Source: Clostridium sp. CAG:354_28_25
GTDB lineage: Bacteria; Bacillota; Clostridia; TANB77; CAG-508
Assembly (NCBI GenBank): GCA_001915925.1
Contig: MNRL01000010.1
Span: 7,085 to 71,084, forward strand
DNA: 64,000 nucleotides
Direction of reading: 5' to 3'
Of this stretch, positions 18,979 through 26,965 are shown in pieces. Made by a program: the position numbers and the translations under genes. How positions within the stretch are numbered: the stretch's first letter is position 1; the number at the start of each line of letters is the position of its first letter. The notes under the pieces were generated by a model. The model ran no database searches. It had not been told where the DNA came from and worked only from the letters and a program-made list of their open reading frames with translations.

Positions 18979-20689
18979 ATGAGAAAACAAAGAGAAAATG
19001 ATATAGAAAGGCAACCAATAAAAAACTTTAGAGAGCTAGTAAAAAGATACGAAAAATTTGGCGATAAAGTAGCATTTAAATTTAAGCAAGCTCGGTGAAG
19101 TAAAAGAGGTAACATATAAGAAGTTTGCAGAAGATATAAAAGCAATGGTAGAAGCGCTTATATCTATAGATGCAAATAGAATTGCTGTTATAGGGAATAA
19201 CAGGTATGAATGGTGCGTTACATATTTAGGAACCGAAACTGCTGGCAAGGTAATTGTACCTTTAGATAAAGCATTAACAGATATAGAGATAGAAAAGCTA
19301 TTAAAAAGAAGTCAAGTAGATGTAGTTGTATACGAAAAAAAATATACTGATGCTATAAAAAATGCAATAGATGATGGTTTACAAATAAAGCATAAAATTT
19401 GTATGGATGAAGCCACAGAAGAGGATGAAATAAATTTTGCAAACTTTATTAACAAAGGTAAAAAAATAGCAAAATCAAATAAGAGGAAATACAATAAAGT
19501 AACAATTAACAATAAAGATATGTATATAATGCTTTTTACATCAGGAACCACCAACGAACCTAAAGCAGTAATGTTATCACAAACTAATATTTGTTCAAAT
19601 ATTAGTGCGATAGCTAAACATGTTAAATTATATAAAACAGACACATTACTTTCTTTTTTACCAATACATCATACTTTTGAATGTACAATAACATTCTTAT
19701 ATGGAACTTATAGTGGTGCTACAATTGCATTTTGTGAGGGACTAAGACATATAGCAGATAATTTAAAAGAGTTCCAAGTTAGCGTATTTGTTGCAGTTCC
19801 ATTAGTATTAGAAACAATGTATAAAAAGATTCAAAAAGGAATAGAAAATAGTGGTAAGGAAAAGTTAATAAATAAGCTTAAAAGTTTTTCAAGCTTTTTA
19901 TTAAAGCATCATATAGATGCTAGAAAGTTTTTATTTAAAGCAGTTCTTAAACAGTTTGATGAATATTTAAGAGTTGTATTATATGGTGCTGCACCAATGA
20001 ATAAAGAAACGATAGAAGGTTACAATGCTCTTGGAATTGATTTAATACAAGGATATGGCTTAACAGAGACATCTCCTGTTATAACTGCAGAAACTGATGA
20101 AAGAAAAAGACCTGGTTCTGTCGGTTTACCTTTATGCAATATAGAAGTAAAGATTGAAGGAAAGGATAAAGATGGAGTAGGGGAGATTGTTGCTAAAGGA
20201 CCAAGTATTATGCTTGGATATTATGAAAATAAAGAAGCAACTAAAAAGGTATTAAGAAAAGGATGGTTCTATACAGGCGATTATGGATATATAGATAAAG
20301 ATGGCTTTGTATATGTAACAGGAAGAAAAAGTGATATTATCGTACTAAGAAATGGTAAAAATATATATCCTCAAGAATTAGAATTTTTAATTAATAAAAT
20401 TAATTATATAGATGAAAGTTTAGTATATGCAAGAGACAAAGATATAACAGATACATTACTTTGTGCAAAAATTGTGTATAATAAGGATTTAATAGAAAAA
20501 GAATTAGGAAATAAAACAGAGGATGAGTATAAGCAACTAATTTGGAAGCAAATAAAAGAGATAAATAAAAACTTACCAACATATAAGCACATTAAAGAAA
20601 TAGTAATTACAGATGAGCCATTAGATAAAACTACAACACATAAAGTAAAAAGATATCAAGAAATAAACAAGATGGAAAAAATTAAATAA
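18979..20689 (+). pseudogene. AMP-forming acyl-CoA ligase with one frameshift near its 5' end
   Basis: ATG 18979 follows GGGGGAAG and encodes MRKQRENDIERQPIKNFREL..., a normal N-terminus, but the frame stops at TGA 19096-19098. Skipping one base at ~19090 restores KQLGEVKEVTYKKFAEDIK and joins the 514-codon frame that runs to 20689. That frame holds all acyl-adenylate motifs: LFTSGTTNEPKAV, GYGLTETSP, GWFYTGDYGYID and RKSDIIVLRNGKNIYP, with a C-terminal Lys (HKVKR) for adenylation. Family role: ATP-dependent activation of fatty acids to acyl-CoA. Its position suggests supply of the acyl starter for the NRPS condensation domain (inference). The frameshift may be real, programmed, or an assembly error; the rest looks under selection. 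Internal ATG 19145 has no Shine-Dalgarno site. Confidence 0.8.
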
Positions 20690-20704
20690 TGTATTAAAAA
20701 TTTT

Positions 20705-20752
20705 CTTTTGGAAAACATAAAGTTATAAGAAAAGTTTTCCAAAGGAGGTTTT
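20705..20752 (+). terminator. Hairpin with T8 tract that also overlaps the htrA ribosome binding site
   Basis: CTTTTGGAAAAC (20705-20716) pairs with GTTTTCCAAAGG (20734-20745, one G-U). The right arm supplies AAAGG of the AAAGGAGG Shine-Dalgarno site, and TTTTTTTT follows directly before ATG 20757. It can therefore terminate the ligase transcript and mask the protease ribosome binding site. Confidence 0.7.
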
Positions 20753-20756
20753 TTTT

Positions 20757-21890
20757 ATGCAAAAATATAGAAGAGTAAAAAGAAATAAAAAAAATGCGGG
20801 AAAAAATGTTTTTACAGTATTCATAATAATATTAACTATAGTTTTAATTGCATCACTTATACGATTATATATTAGAGCAGATGTGGGAAAAATAAATGAG
20901 GACTTAAAAGTGGAAAGAACAACTCAAACTGTACAAAATGTTACAAGTCAAGATACAACGATAGAAGATATAATAGAAGAGGTTAACCATAGTGTTGTTG
21001 GCATTTCGAAAATTAAAGAAATAGGAAGTTCTATATTTACACAAGATGGAATAGAAAAACTAGGGCTTGGAACAGGAGTTATTGTATCATCAAATGGCTA
21101 TATTATAACAAATAAACATGTTTCTGGAGATAGATATAGTAGTTGCTATGTTACATTAGAGAATGGAAACACATATGATGCTAACGTTGTTTGGGCAGAT
21201 GCAACTTTAGATTTAAGTATAGTAAAAATAAAATTAGAAGGGTTACAAGCAGTAAAACTGGGAGACTCAACTAGTGTAAAAGCAGGGCAAACAGTATATG
21301 CAATAGGAAATCCAATAGGTTATGAATTTGAGAGGACTGTAACATCAGGTATAATAAGTGCAAAAGCAAGAACACTAAAATTTACAGAAAATAATGAAGA
21401 AGTCTTAATGACAGATTTAATCCAAACAGATGCTACAATAAACCCAGGAAATAGTGGTGGACCATTAATAAATACAGCTGGTGAAGTTATAGGAATAAAT
21501 TCGCTAAAAATTGATACTGCAGAGGGAATTGGATTTGCAGTACCAATAAACGTAGCTAAACCAATAATAGAAAAATATAGTACTACAGGTAATTTTGAAG
21601 AACCTTCCATTGGAATCTCTGGATATGACAAAAACATTATTCCATATATAGATAAAACTTTTAAATTAGATAGTGGTGTTTATATAGAAGCAGTAACTAC
21701 AAATAGTCCAGCAGCAAGTTGTGGTTTAGTAAAAGGTGATATAATATTAAAAATAGATGATAGATTAATATATACTATGAATGATATAAAAGAATATATT
21801 TATACTAAAAATCCAGGAGAAAGTATAAAAATAGAGTATAGAAGAGGCAATAATACTAATACGGTAAATTTAACCTTAGGTAAAAGATAA
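20757..21890 (+). CDS. HtrA/DegP-like membrane-anchored serine protease with PDZ domain
   Basis: This 377-residue protein has a basic N-terminus, one transmembrane helix (~18-38), a trypsin-like protease domain (~70-270) and a PDZ domain (~280-375). The catalytic triad is visible: His121 (TNKHVS), Asp152 (DLSIVKI) and Ser233 (NPGNSGGP). The active domain is therefore outside the membrane, where HtrA proteins remove misfolded exported proteins; the abundance of large surface proteins nearby fits a quality-control role. ATG 20757 follows AAAGGAGG, which lies in a terminator-like hairpin. The gene follows the ligase by only 67 bases. Confidence 0.93.
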   Translation: MQKYRRVKRNKKNAGKNVFTVFIIILTIVLIASLIRLYIRADVGKINEDLKVERTTQTVQNVTSQDTTIEDIIEEVNHSVVGISKIKEIGSSIFTQDGIEKLGLGTGVIVSSNGYIITNKHVSGDRYSSCYVTLENGNTYDANVVWADATLDLSIVKIKLEGLQAVKLGDSTSVKAGQTVYAIGNPIGYEFERTVTSGIISAKARTLKFTENNEEVLMTDLIQTDATINPGNSGGPLINTAGEVIGINSLKIDTAEGIGFAVPINVAKPIIEKYSTTGNFEEPSIGISGYDKNIIPYIDKTFKLDSGVYIEAVTTNSPAASCGLVKGDIILKIDDRLIYTMNDIKEYIYTKNPGESIKIEYRRGNNTNTVNLTLGKR

Positions 21891-22002
21891 TAAGACATAT
21901 TGTCGAAAGATGACGAATAATATCGATAATTTATTCTTGTAAAAATTTAATAAATATGTTTTAATATTAACGTAAAAACTCTGGAAAGGAGACTAATTAA
22001 TT

Positions 22003-22443
22003 GTGAATAAAAAATTACAAGCTTTAAAAAATTATATCGAAAACAATACAAAAGAAACAATTAATTTAATAAACCAAAAATTAAGAGAAGATATAAAATC
22101 TTTAACAAATATTGAATTAATAGAAGATAACAAAGTTTTTAAAGGAATAAAACTTGTGACCGATAAAGATACAATATTTATTACGATTTGTAACAAAAAG
22201 GATGCTAACAATTTGGCATACAAATATTGGGCATATTTTTGCATATTAAATAGAGAAGAAAAAAATATTAGCCTATTAGATGAGATAGATATGAACTCAT
22301 ATAATATGGCAGAACATCACGATATAATGGAAATATCTAACGAGGATAAAAAAATAAATATAAAACTTCATTATATAGTTACAGAAGATTTGTTAAAAAA
22401 AGAACTAATAACTCAAGATGAATTATTAGTCCTTATAGTGTAA
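22003..22443 (+). CDS. Small soluble protein of unknown function
   Basis: The 146 residues begin at GTG 22003 (MNKKLQALKNYIENN), with GGAAAGGAGA ten bases upstream. There are no membrane segments or signal peptide. The N-terminal ~40 residues look helical, followed by alternating strand-like segments (FKGIKLVTDKDTIFITIC, KKINIKLHYIVTED). I do not recognise a family. Its stop lies inside the 3' end of the convergent flippase gene (11-base overlap), so no terminator separates the two. A poorly supported promoter-like stretch (TTGTAA ... TTTAAT) lies upstream at about 21938-21968. Confidence 0.65.
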   Translation: MNKKLQALKNYIENNTKETINLINQKLREDIKSLTNIELIEDNKVFKGIKLVTDKDTIFITICNKKDANNLAYKYWAYFCILNREEKNISLLDEIDMNSYNMAEHHDIMEISNEDKKINIKLHYIVTEDLLKKELITQDELLVLIV

Positions 22444-23959
22444 TAAAATTTCTAATTTCAGCTTTAGATATAAGTTTAAAAATAAAGCTGAATAAAATAT
22501 ATGCACTGCTGTAGATTAATATGTTAATTAGTAAAGGAATAATAGCAATCGCATTTATTTTTAAAAGATTAGTTATAACGATACTTATAAGCAAAATCAT
22601 AGTGGGTTTTAATATCCATAATTTAAATTTAAATTTTATTTTAGTTGTGTTAATTAAAACCCATATGCTTAAAATACAATTTAAAATTTCACTTATAAAA
22701 ATAACAATTAAATAACCAAAGGTTCCATATACCGGTAGTAAAAAAGAGATAAGTAAAATACTACTTATTAAATCTATAATATTTATAATCATAACACTAA
22801 CTTGTTTATCAAGCCCTTTTAATATTCCATCAACAATACTATCTAAATACATAAAAATGATTACAGGAGCTAATATTTTTATATATTTAGAAATTTCAGT
22901 ATTACTATAAATTAATAAACTTAATTCCTTAGAAAAACATAAAAATATTCCAATAATAAAAAAAGAAAATATCAGTGTATATTTTAATATTTTATATATA
23001 GAATCTTGTATAGCATTATTTTCACCTCTTACATTAAAAGAAGAAAATTCGGGAATAAGCAGTCCACTAAAGGAACTTAAAAAAGTACTAGGAAATAGTA
23101 TTATGGGGAAAACCATTCCATTAATCATACCATATTTAGAAAGAGCTTCACTACAGCTTAAACCAGACGCTTCTAGCTTTAATGGTATAACAACTTGTTT
23201 TAGCGTTGCAAGCCCAGATTTTATATAAGTTGCAGAGGAAATCGGAAGTGAAATCTTAAATATTCGCTTAGTTATGCCTGTGCTAGGTTGTGGTATATAT
23301 ATATCGTTTTTGCTACATAATTTTTTCCTGTCTTTTATATATGTAATAAACATTAATATGCAGGTAATGCCTTCTGCTATAGAACTACCAAGAACAATTA
23401 AACTACATGCAGAATTAATAGATGTGTCAAATATAGTATTTAGCATGTAACTTACTAATAAAATTTTGAAAAATTGTTCTAGTATTTGTATAAAAGCGCT
23501 TTTTACTACATGGCGAACAGCAGAAAAATAACCATTTAAGCATGAACAAATAGAAGCAAAAGGGAAAGAGATAGCCATTATACATATAGTTAAAGGAGAG
23601 ATTTTTTCGTGTAATATGTATGTAGATATCATATTTGCAAATATACAAAATAGTAAAAAGGTTAGACTGCCAAAAAACAGACTATAAATAAGACATTTCG
23701 TTATTACTTTTTTTATACTTCCAAAAGAATTTTTTGCGAGTTCTTCAGATACAATTCTAACACAAGCAAGGTTAATTCCCGAAAGAGCAAGTGTGATTCC
23801 AAAGGAATATGTAGACATTAATAGTTGGTATAAACCAACTGCTTCATCACCAATTTTATTAGAAATATATACGCCAAAAGAAACACCTATTAACTGCAAA
23901 AAAATAGATATAACAGTTAAAACTAGCCCATTTAAGATAAATAATTTTAATTTTCTCAA
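22433..23959 (-). CDS. MVF/MATE-superfamily flippase (SpoVB/MurJ-like)
   Basis: This protein of about 508 residues is almost wholly hydrophobic, with 12-14 predicted membrane helices and the SpoVB/polysaccharide-flippase N-terminal pattern (GDEAVGLYQLLMSTYSFG near residues 35-55, then SGINLACVRIVSEE). Members move lipid-linked sugars, including the peptidoglycan precursor lipid II, across the membrane. TTG 23959 is chosen as the start because AGGTGA lies six bases upstream; the in-frame GTG at 23968 would overlap that site. The ribosome binding site is part of a perfect hairpin at 23965-23996. The exact substrate is undetermined. The nearby glucosaminidase fits a cell-wall theme. Confidence 0.85.
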   Translation of the reverse strand: MRKLKLFILNGLVLTVISIFLQLIGVSFGVYISNKIGDEAVGLYQLLMSTYSFGITLALSGINLACVRIVSEELAKNSFGSIKKVITKCLIYSLFFGSLTFLLFCIFANMISTYILHEKISPLTICIMAISFPFASICSCLNGYFSAVRHVVKSAFIQILEQFFKILLVSYMLNTIFDTSINSACSLIVLGSSIAEGITCILMFITYIKDRKKLCSKNDIYIPQPSTGITKRIFKISLPISSATYIKSGLATLKQVVIPLKLEASGLSCSEALSKYGMINGMVFPIILFPSTFLSSFSGLLIPEFSSFNVRGENNAIQDSIYKILKYTLIFSFFIIGIFLCFSKELSLLIYSNTEISKYIKILAPVIIFMYLDSIVDGILKGLDKQVSVMIINIIDLISSILLISFLLPVYGTFGYLIVIFISEILNCILSIWVLINTTKIKFKFKLWILKPTMILLISIVITNLLKINAIAIIPLLINILIYSSAYILFSFIFKLISKAEIRNFITL

Positions 23960-23964
23960 AAAAA

Positions 23965-23996
23965 TCACCTATTCATGTATATTCATGAATAGGTGA
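23965..23996 (-). promoter_or_regulatory. 13-bp hairpin covering the flippase ribosome binding site
   Basis: TCACCTATTCATG (23965-23977) and CATGAATAGGTGA (23984-23996) are perfect inverted repeats with a six-base loop. On the minus-strand mRNA the Shine-Dalgarno AGGTGA lies in the 3' arm. This could act as a translational switch, or as a palindromic operator at DNA level. Confidence 0.65.
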
Positions 23997-24026
23997 AAAT
24001 TATACATTATTATCGGCTATAAATTA

Positions 24027-24857
24027 CTAATCTGAGATTTTTATAAATTGTGCTGTTCCCTTATCTGGAGAATATTGAGTTGCAATATACCCATTAAGAA
24101 GTTGTGAGCTAGTTTCATCACTTAAAACAGGTCTGTCTACATTGCAAATAAATTCTTCACCTTTATTATTTTTTATATGTATTGTAAAGCTCATATTAAA
24201 AGTTAGCTCATCTAAAGTAATATTAGCCTTTTGTAAGATAGTTCCATTTAAAGAAAGGGTATCTGTATTTGCTATTTCAAAGTTTGTTACAATATCTTTG
24301 TTTATATATCCTAAAGATATTGGATTAGAACAATCTTGGTAAAAAGAAGGATTGTTATATGCACTTTCTTTATTATCTTTGTTATTAGTTATAATATTAA
24401 AATTTATTCTTCCATTTTCAGGTTCTTGTAAACCTTTATAGGTTGCAAAATAATATGGATTTTTATAACATAGTGTTTTTGTACCTTTATTAGAATTACT
24501 TGTAACTTTAATATTATCTATATATAGCTCGGCAATTGTATTTTTATCAGTTAGTTCATCAGAAGCATTTGTATTATTAATGTATATAGCTATATCTGTA
24601 TATTGTCCAATATTTATATTTTGAAAATTACCATCTGAACTATTATCTGTTACAAATGCATTACTATAATATACAATTTTTTCTATAGAAAAAATTGGGT
24701 TAGTATAATTTGTATAAGTTTCATAAGAATAAGTTGCAAATTTATTGCTATAAATAATATCTCTAATCTTTAAAATATAGAAAGGAATTAAACTTATTAA
24801 TATAACTATTAATACTAATAAAATAATTAAATCTTTCTTTTTTAACAATTTCTTCAT
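24027..24857 (-). CDS. Membrane-anchored extracytoplasmic protein of unknown function
   Basis: The 276 residues comprise a Lys-rich start (MKKLLKKKD), one transmembrane helix (~9-30) and an extracytoplasmic domain with many Asn, Tyr and Thr and alternating beta-strand-like segments. Three Cys residues (in LCYKN, QDCSN and FICNV) might form disulfides. No lipobox or enzyme motif is seen. ATG 24857 follows AAAAGGAGA. Repeats separate it from the glucosaminidase gene; the flippase lies downstream on the same strand, so partial cotranscription is possible. I do not recognise the family. Confidence 0.7.
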   Translation of the reverse strand: MKKLLKKKDLIILLVLIVILISLIPFYILKIRDIIYSNKFATYSYETYTNYTNPIFSIEKIVYYSNAFVTDNSSDGNFQNINIGQYTDIAIYINNTNASDELTDKNTIAELYIDNIKVTSNSNKGTKTLCYKNPYYFATYKGLQEPENGRINFNIITNNKDNKESAYNNPSFYQDCSNPISLGYINKDIVTNFEIANTDTLSLNGTILQKANITLDELTFNMSFTIHIKNNKGEEFICNVDRPVLSDETSSQLLNGYIATQYSPDKGTAQFIKISD

Positions 24858-24892
24858 TTGAATCTCCTTTTAGAAATTTTTGAATAGTCAAT

Positions 24893-24991
24893 CGGGAATT
24901 GGGGACGGTCCCAAAAGGGGATTTGGGGGACGGTCCTAAAATCCCTATCGAAAATATTATAAAAGGGAAAGGAACACCGTCCCTAAATCCC
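24893..24991. repeat. Cluster of three GGGATTT-type palindromic repeats, copies 4-6
   Basis: A truncated copy (24893-24912, GGGAATTGGGGACGGTCCC), a full copy (24918-24945) and an inverted, diverged copy (24965-24991, GGGAAAGGAAC...AAATCCC) fill the gap. The last touches the stop codon of the glucosaminidase gene. Confidence 0.7.
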
Positions 24992-26484
24992 TATAGTTTA
25001 TCATAAAAATATGTCATATATGAAAAGACTTTTGTACACCAGTTAGGGTCTGTAGAATATCTTGTATTAATTCCAGTAAGTGTTGGGCTAGAATAATATC
25101 TTCCTGTTGTAGTATCACCATCTGACAATGTCATTCCTGCAGGATTTAAATAAGCTTTAGCAAGTATTTTTGCTACAAACTCTATTCCCTCTGCATATGT
25201 ATCAAATGTGTAAGCTGAATTATATGCATCATTATCATATGCACCATAACCAAATAAGTTTCTCTTGTCTAACGATATTGCAGATGTTCCCCATCCACTT
25301 TCGTGAATTGCCATGGCTACTAATAAAAGTCCATTAACATTATATTTTTGTTCTGCATTATAAAATGCTTCAGCATTACTATATATTACTTTATTCACAT
25401 CTCTTGGCTCATCAGCTAATATACGTTTGTAATCATCTAGAGATAAACCACTCTTAACATTTAATGCCATATTAAAGTTTAATTTAGATACAATTCTTTG
25501 TACTTTGTTTTGTGAAACGATACCAGGAGTTGTAGATTGTGATGTTAATGAAGATGCTGGAACATATCCTTCTTGTCCATCAAAAGAAATTCTACACCAA
25601 TCACCAACAACTTCTAATAAAACAACATCCATATATCTTGTGATTTTACAAATCTCAGAACCATTGTTAATTGCATCCATTAAAGAAACTGTAGAAATAA
25701 CATACATTGTATCTCCTAAATGTACATTATAATTTACCAAGAAATCAGAAGTACCAACCTCAACAATTTCTTCTACAGGAGCTTGTAAGATATCTATACT
25801 AGAAGTAGATTCATCAATTAAATCTGCTCCTTCATATGTTCTGATAATATTAACACGTTCTAAACCAGGAACCCCAGCTTGTTTAACTATTTTTTCATCT
25901 TTTGGTAAAGAATCATTTTTTATATATTTAGTAGAATAAGGAATTTCTTTGTCCCTATAAGTTTTTTCTTTTGTCTTAGTAGAATTTGTGTTATCTATAA
26001 GTATTTGACTAATATTAAATGGATTTGTGTTTTTTTCGTAAGTGCTAAAATCACCATAAGGATTCTCTGTTTTATTTTTATTAGAAATATATGTAACAAT
26101 AAAAATAATTAAAGCAATTATAATTAACAAATAAACCGAAGATAAGATAATAAATTGCCTAAATTTCTTTTTATTGCTTTTCAAAGTATCGAATTTATAT
26201 CTAAAAGAGCCATTAAAGTTAGACTTTTTTGGCTTTGGTTCGTGTTTGGTTTTTACTGCTTTTACTCTTTTCTCTTTCTTGCTTTTTGGAGGTTTAGCAG
26301 GTTTTCCTTTTTTAGGTTTTGAAGTCGAATTATTTGTATTTTTACTTACTTGCTTAGTCTCATTTACTTCTTTAGGTGTTTCTTTTTTTGCTTGTATACT
26401 ATTGTTCCTAGCTTTTTTTAATTCCTCAAAAGCATTAGATAAATTTCTTTGATTGTTATTATCTTTTGTATTATTATCTTGCAT
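24991..26484 (-). CDS. Membrane-anchored SH3-glucosaminidase (peptidoglycan hydrolase)
   Basis: This 497-residue protein has a charged, Lys/Pro-rich cytoplasmic N-terminus (1-108; KPKKGKPAKPPKSKKEK), one transmembrane helix (~113-135), an extracytoplasmic linker, an SH3-like segment (~245-315; GDTMYVISTVSLMDAI... VVGDWCRISFDGQEGYVPASSL), and a C-terminal glucosaminidase domain (~365-495) with the catalytic Glu region AIHESGWGTS and NLFGYGAYD. The family cleaves beta-1,4 bonds of peptidoglycan glycan chains. The long basic tail inside the cell is unusual and may bind nucleic acid or a division partner (inference). ATG 26484 follows AAGGTGG. It is divergent from rpoB. Confidence 0.9.
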   Translation of the reverse strand: MQDNNTKDNNNQRNLSNAFEELKKARNNSIQAKKETPKEVNETKQVSKNTNNSTSKPKKGKPAKPPKSKKEKRVKAVKTKHEPKPKKSNFNGSFRYKFDTLKSNKKKFRQFIILSSVYLLIIIALIIFIVTYISNKNKTENPYGDFSTYEKNTNPFNISQILIDNTNSTKTKEKTYRDKEIPYSTKYIKNDSLPKDEKIVKQAGVPGLERVNIIRTYEGADLIDESTSSIDILQAPVEEIVEVGTSDFLVNYNVHLGDTMYVISTVSLMDAINNGSEICKITRYMDVVLLEVVGDWCRISFDGQEGYVPASSLTSQSTTPGIVSQNKVQRIVSKLNFNMALNVKSGLSLDDYKRILADEPRDVNKVIYSNAEAFYNAEQKYNVNGLLLVAMAIHESGWGTSAISLDKRNLFGYGAYDNDAYNSAYTFDTYAEGIEFVAKILAKAYLNPAGMTLSDGDTTTGRYYSSPTLTGINTRYSTDPNWCTKVFSYMTYFYDKL

Positions 26485-26630
26485 TTTTTACCACCTTAAA
26501 TTATTATAATATTTTTTTTGTAGTATATCATATGAAATATAAAATTACAAATTAAATTATGACAGAAATGTAAGATTCTGTATATACAGTTTTTACTAAA
26601 TAAAAATATGTAAAAATTTACTATATTTCG

Positions 26631-26660
26631 TTGACAAAACATGGTAAATTATGCTATGAT
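26631..26660 (+). promoter_or_regulatory. Promoter of rpoBC
   Basis: TTGACA (26631-26636) with an 18-base spacer to TATGAT (26655-26660). Both boxes are near consensus for the vegetative sigma factor. Confidence 0.8.
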
Positions 26661-26965
26661 ACAAAAGGTATTTTAAACGCTAAAAGGTGGTAAAAATAAT
26701 TAAAATATTTAGAAAAAAGTAATTTTAAAGAACAAGGTAGGTTGGCAAAAGATAAAAACAGGTAATTGCCAGCATGCCTTTTTGTTGCCTAAAAACGGTT
26801 ATATTAGTTGGAAAGAGGAATTGATTTAAAAGGATATATTAATGGAAAAATTTATAAAGCAGGAATTTGGAAATTAATATAAAATTTTAGATGCAAGAGG
26901 GACTTTTCAATGTTCATATACAATTTTTTTCAAACTGCTTATATTTTGTTTTAGAGGTGATTTAG
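26661..26965 (+). other. Long rpoB leader without a gene
   Basis: About 300 bases separate the promoter from the TTG start. TTGGCAA (26741-26747) can pair with TTGCCAG around 26764-26771, and is followed by CATGCCTTTTTG, which resembles a weak attenuator. I see no reading frame with a ribosome binding site and cannot match a known L10 or other r-protein leader. Confidence 0.5.

Noticed and set aside
19145..20689. Ligase beginning normally at ATG 19145
   Set aside because: No ribosome binding site there, and the upstream frame with a good site encodes the missing conserved N-terminal segment, so a frameshift explains the data better.
26661..26965. L10 (rplJ) autoregulatory leader
   Set aside because: No rplJ-rplL follows, and I could not recognise the conserved kink-turn pattern.
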